This document shows, piece after piece, positions 1 to 7,429 of a DNA stretch of 64,000 nucleotides; the stretch's first letter is position 1, and every line of letters starts with the position of its first letter. A model generated the notes under the pieces. The model was not told the DNA's origin. It did no database searches and was given only the letters and a program-made list of their open reading frames with translations. The stretch spans positions 6,866,501 to 6,930,500 of the forward strand of contig NZ_CP166850.1 in NCBI RefSeq assembly GCF_041346945.1, written 5' to 3'. This stretch comes from Amycolatopsis sp. cg9. GTDB taxonomy: Bacteria; Actinomycetota; Actinomycetes; Mycobacteriales; Pseudonocardiaceae. Both the position numbers and the translations under genes were made by a program.

Positions 1-1
1 C

Positions 2-343
2 GTGCGGCAGCCGGGCTTCAAGTGGCTGACGCCGGGTGGTCTGCTGGCGGTGCTGCTGTGGGTGCTGGCGTCGGCCGGGTTCGCGCTGTACGTCGCGAAT
101 TTCGGTTCGTACAACAAGACTTACGGTTCGCTGGCGGGCGTGATCGTGTTCCTTGTATGGTTGTGGATCTCGAACCTGGCCGTGCTGCTGGGCGCCGAGC
201 TCGACGCGGAGCTCGCCCGGGGCCGCAGCATCGAAGCGGGGCGCGAGGAAGACCAGCAGGAGCCCTTCCTGCCGCCGCGGGACACCAAGGCGATGGACGA
301 CGACGAGGCCGCGGACGTGGCGCGCGAGACCGAACGGAGCTGA
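2..343 (+). CDS. YihY/BrkB family membrane protein, 3' part
   Basis: C-terminal part of a polytopic inner-membrane protein of the YihY/virulence factor BrkB family (function in transport or membrane integrity, not settled for the family). The gene begins before the window. Seen: WLTPGGLLAVLLWVLAS, then a membrane segment, NFGSYNKTYGSLAGVIVFL and WLWISNLAVLLGAELDAEL. The YxxxYGSLAG..V.FLxWLxxxNxxxLxGAEL block is the hallmark end of this family. A charged cytoplasmic tail follows. The usual length is about 300 residues, so roughly two thirds is missing upstream. The 4-nt gap to the next gene suggests co-transcription. Confidence 0.88.
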   Translation: MRQPGFKWLTPGGLLAVLLWVLASAGFALYVANFGSYNKTYGSLAGVIVFLVWLWISNLAVLLGAELDAELARGRSIEAGREEDQQEPFLPPRDTKAMDDDEAADVARETERS

Positions 344-347
344 CCGG

Positions 348-737
348 ATGGCCGCCCGGATCACGGGACTGGTGCTGGACTGCCACGACCCCGACCGGCT
401 GGCCGAGTTCTGGTGCGCGGTGCTCGGCTACGAGGTGATCGGCCACGAGCCCGACGGCCTCGAGCTGGGGCTCCCGGGCGTCCCGCTCGGTGCCGGACCG
501 CCGACGCTGGTGCTGGCCCGGACGGATCACCCGCGCCGCGGCAAGCTCCCGCTCCACGTGGACGTGAACCCGGTGGGCGGCGACCAGGAGACGGAGCTGC
601 GGCGCCTGCTGGCCCTGGGCGCGCGGCCGGCGGACGTCGGGCAGGACGGCACGGAGTCGTGGGTGGTGCTGCAGGACCCGGAGGGCAACGAGTTCTGCCT
701 GCTGCGGAAAGAGCTGGACACGGACCGCCCCGGCTGA
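348..737 (+). CDS. VOC (glyoxalase-like) family protein
   Basis: Predicted 129-aa protein of the vicinal oxygen chelate superfamily, the fold of glyoxalase I and bleomycin resistance proteins. It opens with MAARITGLVLDCHDPDRLAEFWCAVLGYEV, where CxDPxxLAxFWxxxLGYE is the typical first beta-alpha unit. It ends with WVVLQDPEGNEFCLL, the usual DPEGNEFC closing strand with a metal-ligand Glu. A middle KLPLHVDVN strand supplies another likely ligand. The ATG at 348, four bases after the previous stop, matches the family start; the open frame extends further 5' only because of GC bias. The substrate cannot be read from the sequence. Confidence 0.88.
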   Translation: MAARITGLVLDCHDPDRLAEFWCAVLGYEVIGHEPDGLELGLPGVPLGAGPPTLVLARTDHPRRGKLPLHVDVNPVGGDQETELRRLLALGARPADVGQDGTESWVVLQDPEGNEFCLLRKELDTDRPG

Positions 738-760
738 GCTTCAGGTCCCCGCGGTTCCGG

Positions 761-787
761 ACGTCATGAACGACTCTTTCATGACGT
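761..787. repeat. Convergent-intergenic palindrome, copy 1
   Basis: Perfect 10-bp arms (ACGTCATGAA and TTCATGACGT) around a 7-nt centre, followed by a run of G. It lies between the stops of two converging genes (737 and 837). The core resembles the longer double palindromes at 3575-3627 and 21114-21166, so it is probably a shorter member of the same family and may act as a terminator. Confidence 0.6.
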
Positions 788-836
788 CGGGGGGGGGCGC
801 CGGTGTGGCTGGTTCGCCGGGGCTCGGGAGGGGTGG

Positions 837-1175
837 TCAGTGGTCTTCGGCCGCGCAGCGGCGCCACTGCACGTGGTCGCCTTCGCGGTCCGCGTGCCAC
901 ACCGCGGTGCCGGAGTCCGACTCCCACGTCGGCACGAGCCGGCCGGTCACGACGTGGCCGCGGGCCACCCGGCCGAACAGTTCCACGCCGTCCGCCCGGC
1001 GGGCCGCCGGGATCCACGCCGGGAAGCGGGTGCGGGGGAGCTTCCGTTCGATCCACTCGCGCGCCGAGCCCTCGCTGCCGTGCTCGGACTCGACGATGCT
1101 CGACACCGGGCCGTCGCCGCCTACGGCGAGACCGATCGAGGCGCGCCAGCGCACGGGGGACGGGTCGGAAGTCAT
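837..1175 (-). CDS. Hypothetical protein, 112 aa
   Basis: Not recognised. The ATG at 1175 gives MTSDPSPVRWRASIG as N terminus; the open frame extends about 45 codons further upstream but those residues look non-coding. The protein is rich in Trp, Arg, Asp and Glu (for example WESDSGTAVWHADREGDH near the C terminus). It has no signal peptide or membrane segment, so it is likely a small soluble beta-rich protein. It converges with the VOC gene across a palindrome. Coding is supported by codon pattern only. Confidence 0.6.
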   Translation of the reverse strand: MTSDPSPVRWRASIGLAVGGDGPVSSIVESEHGSEGSAREWIERKLPRTRFPAWIPAARRADGVELFGRVARGHVVTGRLVPTWESDSGTAVWHADREGDHVQWRRCAAEDH

Positions 1176-1313
1176 CGTCCCCAGGGTCCCGGACGGGCGG
1201 GTCCGCGGACCAGTACACGTTCGGATGGATTGACGTTCACTCACCGTGCCTCCTGGCGCTCGACCGGACGTCCGCACACAGATCAACTTCCCCGTAAGAG
1301 TGACTTCCAATCC

Positions 1314-2327
1314 TCATGACGCCTTCAACAACCGGGCGCACGCCTTCTCCAGCACCGCGCGCGCGTCGTCACCCTCCAGCCGGCCCGCCCGCTTGAGCGC
1401 GGCCGCGATGGTGCGCTCGCCGCGGTACGCCTCGACCAGCCGGGGGTCCACATAGGACGACCGGCACACGGCGGGGGTGTTGCCGAGCGCCCGGGAGACC
1501 TCCCGCATCACCCCGGCCTCCGCGCGCTTGCGGGCGGTCTCGGACGTCGGCGGTTCCGCCGCGGCGAACGCGGCCGCCGCCAGGACCGTCGCCGTCCACG
1601 TGCGCAGGTCCTTCGCCGTGCAGTCCGCGCCGGCCAGCTCTTTGAACCGCTCGTTGACGTCGGCCGCGTGCACCTCGTGCCAGGTGCCGCCCTCGCGGTA
1701 GCCGAGCAGGCGGTCGCTCCCGGACCGGGCGCGCAGCAGCGACCGCACCACCGAAGCCAGCGCCGCGTCCCGGATCGCGACCTCGCGGTCGAGGCCGCCC
1801 TTGGCGACGTAGCGGAACCGGCATTCGTCGCCGCGGACCGAGGCGTGCTCGCGCAGCAGCGTCGCGACGCCGTGGGTGCCGTTCTCCTCCGCGTACTCCT
1901 CGCCGCCGGTGCGGAAGATCCCCCGGTCGAGCATGCGCAGCGCCGCCGCCAGGACCCGGTTCCTGGTCAGGCCGCGCCCGGCCAGGTCGGCCGCCACCGA
2001 CTCCCGCCACCCGGGCAGCCGCCGGGCCATCGCCAGGACGCGGTCGTGCTTCTCTTCGTCGCGGTCGCGCCGCCACTGCTCGTGGTAGAGGTACTGGCGC
2101 CGCCCGGCGTCGTCGGTGCCGACCGCCTGGACGTGCCCGTTGGGGTGCGGGCAGATCCACACGTCCCGCCAGGCCGGCGGGATGACCAGGTCCTTGATCC
2201 GCGCGAGCAGCTCGTCGTCGGCGACCGGTGAGCCGTCGGGGAGGGCGTAGGAGAAACCCCGGCCCCGACGGATCCGCCGGATGCCGGGGCCGCGCAGGTC
2301 ACTGCGCCGGAGCCGGGTGCGTGCCAT
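1314..2327 (-). CDS. DNA topoisomerase IB (poxvirus-like)
   Basis: Type IB topoisomerase, which nicks one strand through a 3'-phosphotyrosine and relaxes supercoils. The length of 337 aa is normal for the bacterial family. Seen: an N-terminal beta domain with DLVIPPAWRDVWICPHPNGH and GRRQYLYHEQWR; then catalytic pieces RMLDRGIFR (Arg131/135), FRYVAKGG (Lys176), AKDLRTW (Arg242), LGNTPAV and RSSYVDPR with nucleophile Tyr292. All expected catalytic positions are present. The ATG at 2327 lies only 8 nt from a GGGTAT box, so the transcript may be almost leaderless. The promoter type suggests stress induction; this is inference. Confidence 0.95.
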   Translation of the reverse strand: MARTRLRRSDLRGPGIRRIRRGRGFSYALPDGSPVADDELLARIKDLVIPPAWRDVWICPHPNGHVQAVGTDDAGRRQYLYHEQWRRDRDEEKHDRVLAMARRLPGWRESVAADLAGRGLTRNRVLAAALRMLDRGIFRTGGEEYAEENGTHGVATLLREHASVRGDECRFRYVAKGGLDREVAIRDAALASVVRSLLRARSGSDRLLGYREGGTWHEVHAADVNERFKELAGADCTAKDLRTWTATVLAAAAFAAAEPPTSETARKRAEAGVMREVSRALGNTPAVCRSSYVDPRLVEAYRGERTIAAALKRAGRLEGDDARAVLEKACARLLKAS

Positions 2328-2335
2328 CGCCGCGG

Positions 2336-2361
2336 ATACCCGCCCGGCGTACCGGGAAAAC
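2336..2361 (-). promoter_or_regulatory. SigB/SigF-type promoter of topoisomerase IB
   Basis: On the minus strand a GTTT box (2361-2358) is followed after 16 nt by GGGTAT (2341-2336). This matches the GTTT-N14..16-GGGTA pattern of SigB/SigF-family promoters. The -10 box ends 8 nt before the ATG. Confidence 0.6.
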
Positions 2362-2463
2362 CCGCGCGCGCCCGCCCGGTATCGACATCTTCGTGATCGG
2401 CCTGGACGAGTTCCACGGCTTGCTGACCCCGGCTGGACACCTTCGACGGCGGCGTGCGCGGGG

Positions 2464-2625
2464 TCAGCCCGACTGGGGATCGGTGTCGTCGTGCTGGTCG
2501 CCGCCGGACGTGCCCTGCTCGCCGCGCAGGGTTTCGCGCTGAGCTTCGGGGGTGTCGCCGTGCGGGTCGTCGCCGGCGCCTTCGGCGGGCTCGGCGGGGC
2601 GGTGCGTGCGGTCCTGGGATGTCAT
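2464..2625 (-). CDS. Small hydrophilic acidic protein, 53 aa
   Basis: A 53-residue protein starting MTSQDRTHRPAEPAEG and ending GGDQHDDTDPQSG. It is almost devoid of hydrophobic residues, so it is probably disordered and soluble. The start is supported by AGGAGGTCC just upstream of the ATG. It also has its own SigF-like promoter (2663-2686), like its stress-type neighbours. No family recognised; small charged proteins like this are often desiccation or stress proteins, which is only a suggestion. Confidence 0.6.
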   Translation of the reverse strand: MTSQDRTHRPAEPAEGAGDDPHGDTPEAQRETLRGEQGTSGGDQHDDTDPQSG

Positions 2626-2662
2626 CGTGGACCTCCTGGCTTCGCGATCCTTTTCGGAGCGG

Positions 2663-2686
2663 ATACCCCGGCGGGCCCGCCCCAAC
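2663..2686 (-). promoter_or_regulatory. SigB/SigF-like promoter
   Basis: Minus-strand GTTG (2686-2683), 14-nt spacer, GGGTAT (2668-2663). The -35 differs from GTTT by one base. It faces the small acidic protein gene and is 38 nt from its ATG. Confidence 0.5.
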
Positions 2687-2702
2687 CACCTGCGGCGGAT
2701 CG

Positions 2703-2727
2703 GTTTGCGGCGATCTTCGCCGGGTAG
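2703..2727 (+). promoter_or_regulatory. SigB/SigF-like promoter
   Basis: Plus-strand GTTT (2703-2706), 15-nt spacer, GGGTAG (2722-2727). It is oriented toward the gene at 2793 and lies back to back with the minus-strand promoter at 2663-2686, giving a divergent pair. Confidence 0.5.
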
Positions 2728-2792
2728 CCGGGGGCGACGCGGTTGTCCGCCGGCGATCGCGCCGGGACCGCGGCGAGGTGAAGGAGACCGGG

Positions 2793-3392
2793 ATGACCAC
2801 GTCGGCGGAACCCGTCCGCCCGGGCCGCTCGGCCGCCCGGCGCGTCGTCCCCGTACCGCTGCTGCCCGGGGTCTGCCGCCCGCGGGAGGACACCGCCGCG
2901 ATCGCCGGCCTGGCCGTCCCGCCCGGTGCGCGGGCGAGCACGCCGGCCCGCCGCGGCGCGAAAACCGTGCTGGCCGTGGACCTTTCGCGCCGGGCGCGGG
3001 CTTCGACGCGGTTCACCGCGCTGGTCCGCCGGGCCGCCGTGCGACCCTGCCGGGGAGACCTGGCGACGGCCGTACGCCGGGGCCCGGACGACCTCGTGGT
3101 CGCGGCGCCGGCCCCGGCGGTCCGCGCCACCCGCGGCCGCGACGCGGGCCCGGACGGCCGCGCGGTCCTGCGTCCCGGCGGGACGCAGCCGATCGTCCGA
3201 TCCGCACCGTCCGATGTGGATGAAACGAGGGCATCGCTGTCCGCGCAAGGCTTGCGTGTCTCGGTGGCCCGGCGGGCCCGCATCCCGTTCGGTCCGGTCC
3301 TTTCCGGACGGACGGCCTTCCTCGAGGCGGCCGGGCCGATCGCGCCGGGCTCGCGGGCGGAAGAACTGGTGGTGCTGCGTGCCGGCCGCTGA
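2793..3392 (+). CDS. Hypothetical protein, 199 aa, coupled to CDGSH gene
   Basis: Not recognised. The ATG at 2793 follows AAGGAGACCGGG, a good ribosome site. The product is rich in Ala, Arg, Val and Pro, with no membrane segment or signal peptide. A recognisable stretch near the C terminus is RVSVARRARIPFGPVLSGR. The gene ends inside the next one, which starts with GTG at 3379, so the two are translationally coupled and the products may work together. A SigF-like promoter lies 65 nt upstream. Composition is compatible with coding but homology is unknown to me. Confidence 0.55.
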   Translation: MTTSAEPVRPGRSAARRVVPVPLLPGVCRPREDTAAIAGLAVPPGARASTPARRGAKTVLAVDLSRRARASTRFTALVRRAAVRPCRGDLATAVRRGPDDLVVAAPAPAVRATRGRDAGPDGRAVLRPGGTQPIVRSAPSDVDETRASLSAQGLRVSVARRARIPFGPVLSGRTAFLEAAGPIAPGSRAEELVVLRAGR

Positions 3393-3585
3393 CCGCCCGC
3401 GGCGGGTGACGGTGGTCCCCGGCGGCCCGGTGCTCGTGGAGGGCCCGGTGGAGCTGCGCACGCCGGAGGGCGAGGTCGTGCGCTCCGACCGGTTCGTGGT
3501 CGCGGTGTGCGCGTGCCGGCGGAGCAAGCGCTTCCCGTTCTGCGACACCAGTCACCGCAAGCGGGTGCGCAAAGGTCTTGAATGA
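3379..3585 (+). CDS. CDGSH iron-sulfur domain protein
   Basis: Small (68-aa) protein with a single CDGSH zinc-finger-type domain that binds a redox-active 2Fe-2S cluster (mitoNEET family). The motif CACRRSKRFPFCDTSH fits C-x-C-x2-(S/T)-x3-P-x-C-D-x-S/T-H, so all three Cys and the His ligand are present. No membrane anchor. The GTG at 3379 overlaps the preceding gene by 14 nt; a second GTG lies at 3406. It converges with the heme-oxygenase-like gene at 3642. Actinomycete CDGSH genes often neighbour such iron enzymes, suggesting a shared redox role; the donor and acceptor are unknown. The stop codon lies inside the hairpin repeat 3575-3627. Confidence 0.85.
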   Translation: MPAADRPRRVTVVPGGPVLVEGPVELRTPEGEVVRSDRFVVAVCACRRSKRFPFCDTSHRKRVRKGLE

Positions 3586-3627
3586 GTCGTTCAGGACCTC
3601 CGAAGACCTGAATGACTCATTCAAGAC
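3575..3627. repeat. Convergent-intergenic double palindrome, copy 2
   Basis: Two 23-bp arms (3575-3597 and 3605-3627) are inverted copies with two mismatches, separated by the 7-nt loop CTCCGAA. Each arm itself contains the palindrome TGAATGA(G/C)TC(A/G)TTCA. The element overlaps the stop of the CDGSH gene and lies before the converging stop at 3642. A bidirectional terminator role is likely. The same arm-loop-arm layout with the same loop occurs at 21114-21166. Confidence 0.8.
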
Positions 3628-3641
3628 GATGGGCGAGCCGG

Positions 3642-4643
3642 TCAGAGCAGGGGGATCCGCAGCGAGGATTCGCCGGCCCGCCAGCGGTCCAGGAGCCGCG
3701 CACCGAAGCGGCCTTCCAGGAACTCCGTCGCCTGGATGCCGAACACGACGTCGGCGGCCAGCTCGGGTTCCTGGTCGAGCAGGTCGCCGAGCACCTCGTG
3801 GCGCATCACCTGTTCGTGCACCGCGTCGGCTTCGATGTGCTCGGTGTAGAAGAACCGGCACGCCTCCGGGGCGCCGAGGCGCCGCAGTGCCTGGTCCATC
3901 CGCTGCGCGGAGGGCCCGGTCGTGATCTCCGCCGCCGCGAGGTGACCGCACAGCGCGCCGCGCAACGACCGGTGCAGGCCGAACAGCGACATCATGTTGA
4001 CCACGGCCAGTATCTCGGCGGGTGCGTGGTCGATGAGCTGCAGGTAGCCGTCCGGCAGGCCGGCCGCGCGCAGGAGGTCCGTGTACAGCCGCGCGTGCGC
4101 CAGCTCCGCGCGGCCGCCGCCGAACTCGTCGAACTCGACCGCCACCAGTGCCGCCTTGGCGCGACCGCGCAGGCGCGGGATCACCCACGCGTGCGGGTCG
4201 GCTTCCTTGTGGTGGTAGACCGAGCGGTGCGCGAACAACTCCCGCACGTGGTCCCAATCGCCGTGGTCGCGGAGGAAGTGCGAGACGCCCTCCGCGTCGA
4301 GCGGCTCGACCAGCAGCGCGTCGAGTTCGGCGGTGACGTCGTCGCCGCCCGGCGTGTTTTCGCGCAGGGCAGTGAGGAAGCGCGCCTCCAGCGCCCCGCG
4401 CAGGCGCAGCAGTTCGGGGTCCCACTCCCAGTCCGCCGACACCCCCGGCAGACCCTGGTAGTGCAGTTCGTAGCACAGGTGCAGGGCCAGCTGGACGTCG
4501 TCGCCGAGGGGGTCGGCGGCCACGAGCCCGTCGAAGCCGAGGTCCGCGCGGGGCTGTTCGCGCAGCAGGGTGCCCAGCACGGACTCCGAAAGCGGGCCGC
4601 GCGCGGTCGGCAGGGTGGCCGCCGCGAGGGTCGAGGTCGTCAT
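3642..4643 (-). CDS. Iron-containing redox enzyme (heme-oxygenase-like)
   Basis: 333-aa all-alpha protein resembling the iron-containing redox enzyme family, which has a heme-oxygenase-like fold and often a di-iron site. Likely ligands sit in YELHYQGLP, in the long conserved run around FAHRSVYHHKEADPHAWVIP and VAVEFDEFGGG, and in FYTEHIEADAVHEQVMRHE (ExH-xx-DxxHE), as expected for a metal cage. The start ATG at 4643 has GGGAG upstream. The gene follows the carboxylate-amine ligase stop by 9 nt on the same strand, so the two form an operon. The substrate is unknown; some family members act on amino acids or heme. Confidence 0.85.
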   Translation of the reverse strand: MTTSTLAAATLPTARGPLSESVLGTLLREQPRADLGFDGLVAADPLGDDVQLALHLCYELHYQGLPGVSADWEWDPELLRLRGALEARFLTALRENTPGGDDVTAELDALLVEPLDAEGVSHFLRDHGDWDHVRELFAHRSVYHHKEADPHAWVIPRLRGRAKAALVAVEFDEFGGGRAELAHARLYTDLLRAAGLPDGYLQLIDHAPAEILAVVNMMSLFGLHRSLRGALCGHLAAAEITTGPSAQRMDQALRRLGAPEACRFFYTEHIEADAVHEQVMRHEVLGDLLDQEPELAADVVFGIQATEFLEGRFGARLLDRWRAGESSLRIPLL

Positions 4644-4652
4644 GGCTCCCGG

Positions 4653-5789
4653 CTACCCCGTGCGCCGGGTTCCATGCGCCGGCGGCACGGTCAGCGCGGT
4701 GAGCCACCCGACCGCGGCTTCCGGGGTGCCGCGCCCGGCCACCGCGCGCTGCTGGACCGAGCCGGTGCCGTCGGCACGCAGGACCGCGGCCAGCGCTCGG
4801 ACTTCGGCCAGGTCACCGCTCGCCTCCAGGGGTTCCCGGACGTGCGCCAGCAACTCCTCGACCAGTGCCCACGCGGGCCGGCGCGCCTCCCCGGCGACGT
4901 CGACGAGCTGCCCGGTGACACCGTGGCGCGCCGCGGTCCACACCGCGGCCGCGGCCACTTGCGGGGACAGCGGTTCCGCCGCGCGCCCGCGGCCGAGGTC
5001 GGCCAGCGCCCGCTGCACCAGCGCGCGGCTCAGCAGCGCCTGCAGGAGGGCGTGGTCGACGGTCAGCGCGGTGTCGGCGACCCGGAACTCCACCGTCGGG
5101 AACCGGCCGGACGGGCGGGCCAGCCAGAACGTCTGGTCCGGGTCGACGAGCGTGCCGCACTCGACCAGCGTCTCGACGGCCCGGCGGTACGCCGCGTGGT
5201 CGCGCAGGTGCGGCGCGACGCCGTAGCCGGGGAAGCGGGACTGCTGGACCATCCGCCAGCTGTGGTAACCGGTGTCCCGCCCGTGGTCGAACGGCGCGTT
5301 CGCCGACAGCGCGAGCAAGGTGGGCAGCCACCGCCCGACGTGGTTGACGACCGCGACCGCGGTGTCGGGGTCGGGCACCCCGACGTGGACGTGGCACCCG
5401 CAGGCCTCGTAGTCGGCGACCACCGCGCCGTAGGTGGCGTCGATTTCGGCGTACCGGCCCTCGCCCGCGGGTGGCGGCGCGGCCGGGCCGGGCCCGATCG
5501 GGGTACCGGTGGCCAGGAGCGCGCAGTCTTCGGCCGCGGCGGCCCCGGCCAGCACGCGCCGGGTCGCCGTCAGCTGGTACCGGAGCCCGTCCGCGGTGGT
5601 GCAGACGCCGCTGGCGGCTTCGATCTGGGTGAGGCGCAGCTCGCGGTGCACCCGGACGCCGTCGGGGAGCGGGCCGTGGTGGCGGTACCGCGCGAGCACC
5701 TGCTCGGCGCTCGCGGACGTGTGCCCGGTGCGCGGGTTGACGAGCAGGAACTCCTCTTCGACGCCCATCGTGGGCGGGCCGTCGGCCAT
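4653..5789 (-). CDS. YbdK-type carboxylate-amine ligase (GCS2), copy 1
   Basis: 378-aa ATP-dependent carboxylate-amine ligase of the glutamate-cysteine ligase 2 family. Seen: the N-terminal MGVEEEFLLVNPRTG nucleotide/metal signature, ELRLTQIEAASGVC, CGCHVHVGVPDPDTAV, SANAPFDHGRDTGYHSWRM and TVEFRVADT. All blocks usual for the family are intact. The ATG at 5789 follows GGAAGGAGG. It is the first gene of an operon with the iron-containing redox enzyme and has a SigF-like promoter at 5822-5844. Family members make gamma-glutamyl amides, but the partner amine is unproven. A paralogue lies at 6270-7367 with the STAS gene between them. Confidence 0.9.
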   Translation of the reverse strand: MADGPPTMGVEEEFLLVNPRTGHTSASAEQVLARYRHHGPLPDGVRVHRELRLTQIEAASGVCTTADGLRYQLTATRRVLAGAAAAEDCALLATGTPIGPGPAAPPPAGEGRYAEIDATYGAVVADYEACGCHVHVGVPDPDTAVAVVNHVGRWLPTLLALSANAPFDHGRDTGYHSWRMVQQSRFPGYGVAPHLRDHAAYRRAVETLVECGTLVDPDQTFWLARPSGRFPTVEFRVADTALTVDHALLQALLSRALVQRALADLGRGRAAEPLSPQVAAAAVWTAARHGVTGQLVDVAGEARRPAWALVEELLAHVREPLEASGDLAEVRALAAVLRADGTGSVQQRAVAGRGTPEAAVGWLTALTVPPAHGTRRTG

Positions 5790-5821
5790 GGCGGCCTCCT
5801 TCCGGGCGGCGCTGGTCCCGG

Positions 5822-5844
5822 ATACCCGCTCCGGCCGCGGAAAC
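5822..5844 (-). promoter_or_regulatory. SigB/SigF-like promoter of ligase 1
   Basis: Minus-strand GTTT (5844-5841), a short 13-nt spacer, GGGTAT (5827-5822), 32 nt before the ligase ATG. It is back to back with the STAS promoter. Confidence 0.5.
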
Positions 5845-5862
5845 GCACCCGGACCGCGGGTT

Positions 5863-5889
5863 GTTTGGCCGCGAACGCGCACCGGGTAA
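5863..5889 (+). promoter_or_regulatory. SigB/SigF-like promoter of STAS gene
   Basis: Plus-strand GTTT (5863-5866), 17-nt spacer, GGGTAA (5884-5889). The box ends 9 nt before the ATG at 5899, so the mRNA would have almost no leader. Confidence 0.5.
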
Positions 5890-5898
5890 CTCAAAGCC

Positions 5899-6273
5899 AT
5901 GACGACCCATGAGCGGCAACGCGCGCCCGACCTGCCGACGCACGGGCTGCCCGAGCCCCGGGTCTCCGCCGACCGCCTGCCCAGCCGCACCCGGTGGCGG
6001 ACCCCCGACGCGATCGTCGTGGAAGTCACGGGCGAGATCGACGGCTGCACCGCGGAAAGCCTGGGAGCGGCCCTCGACGAGCACCTCCGCGCCCGTCCCC
6101 GCGTGCTGCGGATCGACCTCGGCGAAGTGTGCTTCCTCGGCGCCGCCGGCCTCCTGGCCCTGGTGCGCGCGAACGAGCGAGCCGCCGTCGCGGGCGTCCA
6201 CCTCGTGCTCGACCCCGGGCGCTCGCGCGCCGCGGCGCGTGCCCTCGCCCTCCTCGACCGGCTGCCGGTCTAG
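5899..6273 (+). CDS. STAS-domain protein lacking the phosphoserine
   Basis: 124-aa single STAS-domain protein of the anti-anti-sigma (RsbV/SpoIIAA) type. Family members bind anti-sigma kinases and are switched off by phosphorylation of a serine in a DSSG loop. Seen: VEVTGEIDGCTAESL then RIDLGEVCFLGAAGLLALVRA. The loop that normally reads DSSG reads GAAG (residues 81-84), so the phospho-acceptor is missing. About 30 extra N-terminal residues precede the domain. No ribosome site lies before the ATG, fitting a near-leaderless transcript. It overlaps the converging ligase stop by 4 nt. It may be a constitutive antagonist or a non-sigma scaffold; this is inference. Confidence 0.8.
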   Translation: MTTHERQRAPDLPTHGLPEPRVSADRLPSRTRWRTPDAIVVEVTGEIDGCTAESLGAALDEHLRARPRVLRIDLGEVCFLGAAGLLALVRANERAAVAGVHLVLDPGRSRAAARALALLDRLPV

Positions 6274-7367
6274 CCGTCGCCGGTCAGCAAGTCCACCACG
6301 TCTTCGCCGCGTTGCCGGTCCGCGAAGCGGCGTCGCTGCCGGTCGGCGCCGCCGCCGTCGGCGACCAGCCGCGCGATCCCGTCCCGCGCGAAGTCGAGGT
6401 CGCCCGCCGCGTCCAGCGCGGGGGCCGTCCGCTCGACCAGGTCGTCGAGCACCCCCTTCGCCGGCACCAGGTCGCCGGTGTCCGGGTGCGGGCAGCAGCC
6501 GGTGACGCCGTCGCGGGACGCGCGCCAGAGCTGGGCCCGCAGCACCTCGTTCGGCAGCGGCGGCGGGGGCGCACCGCCGGTTTGCGCCATGGCGACCAGG
6601 CCGCGGGCGAGCACCGCCAGCAGCACCGCTTCTTCGGGGGTGGCGGCCACGTCGGCGATGCGGAATTCGAGCGTCGGCTGCTTCTCCGACAGCCGGACGT
6701 CCCAGTAGACCATCCCGCGGTCGAGGATCGAGCCCGCCCGCAGCCACGCGTCGACGATGCTCTCGTACTCGTCGAGCGAGGCGAACCGCGGCGGCGGCCC
6801 GGCCGAGGGCCACCGGCTCCACTGCTGGTAGCGCCAGCTGCAGTAACCGGTGTCGTAGCCGTCGGAAATCGCCGAGTTCGCGGTGACGGTGAGCAGCGCG
6901 GGCAGCCACGGCCGGACCCGGTTCAGCACCCGGACACCGGTTTCCGGGTCGGGGATGGCGACGTGCACGTGGCAGCCGCACGTGAGCGAAGTCCTCGCGG
7001 TGGCGCCGAAGTGCTCGGCCATCCGCTCGTAGCGCGGGCTGGGCGTGATGACCGGCAAGTCCACTTCGGACAGTGGCGGTGCCGCGGCGGCCAGCAGCCG
7101 GTAGCCGCGCCCCCTGGCGGCCGCGGAAAGGTCGTCGCGCAGGCCGCGCAACTGGCGCAGGGCCTCGGCGTGGGTCCGGCAGATGCCGGTGGCGGCTTCG
7201 GCTTGCGACCGCATCAGTTCGTGCTGCAGGTCGCCCTGGTCGTCGCCGGCCGCCTCGGCGGCGTCGACGACGTCGTCACCGGCCGGGGACAGCCGGCCGC
7301 GGCGGTCGACGACGAAGAACTCCTCTTCGACGCCGAACGTCGGCACGTCGCCGCTCGGTTCGTTCAC
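6270..7367 (-). CDS. YbdK-type carboxylate-amine ligase (GCS2), copy 2
   Basis: 365-aa paralogue of the ligase at 4653-5789, about the same length. Signature blocks: PTFGVEEEFFVVDRRG, HELMRSQAEAATGIC, CGCHVHVAIPDPETGV, GYDTGYCSWRYQQWSRWP and TLEFRIADVA. The GTG at 7367 is chosen because CCAGGAGAACACC precedes it; there is no suitable ATG nearby. A SigF-like promoter lies at 7401-7426. The two ligases diverge enough to suggest different amine or acid substrates rather than recent duplication. Confidence 0.9.
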   Translation of the reverse strand: MNEPSGDVPTFGVEEEFFVVDRRGRLSPAGDDVVDAAEAAGDDQGDLQHELMRSQAEAATGICRTHAEALRQLRGLRDDLSAAARGRGYRLLAAAAPPLSEVDLPVITPSPRYERMAEHFGATARTSLTCGCHVHVAIPDPETGVRVLNRVRPWLPALLTVTANSAISDGYDTGYCSWRYQQWSRWPSAGPPPRFASLDEYESIVDAWLRAGSILDRGMVYWDVRLSEKQPTLEFRIADVAATPEEAVLLAVLARGLVAMAQTGGAPPPPLPNEVLRAQLWRASRDGVTGCCPHPDTGDLVPAKGVLDDLVERTAPALDAAGDLDFARDGIARLVADGGGADRQRRRFADRQRGEDVVDLLTGDG

Positions 7368-7400
7368 CGGTGTTCTCCTGGGGGTCGGAAGGACCGGCGA

Positions 7401-7426
7401 ATACCCGCGGTACCGATCGGGCAAAC
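7401..7426 (-). promoter_or_regulatory. SigB/SigF-type promoter of ligase 2
   Basis: Minus-strand GTTT (7426-7423), 16-nt spacer, GGGTAT (7406-7401), 33 nt before the GTG start. It is one of a divergent pair with 7430-7454; only 3 nt separate the two -35 boxes. Confidence 0.62.
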
Positions 7427-7429
7427 GGC

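Noticed and set aside
766..1233. 155-codon plus-strand frame starting MNDSFMTSGGG
   Set aside because: Its start arises from the repeat palindrome, and the rest is antisense to the 112-aa gene.
4653..4658. GGGTAG box upstream of the heme-oxygenase-like gene
   Set aside because: It is formed by the stop codon of the preceding co-directional ligase, and no GTTT box lies at the right distance; the two genes are better seen as one operon.
3612..5912. 766-codon open frame on the plus strand opposite the iron enzyme and ligase genes
   Set aside because: It is the reverse shadow of two well-recognised minus-strand genes; long antisense frames are a by-product of GC-rich third positions. No motif in it.
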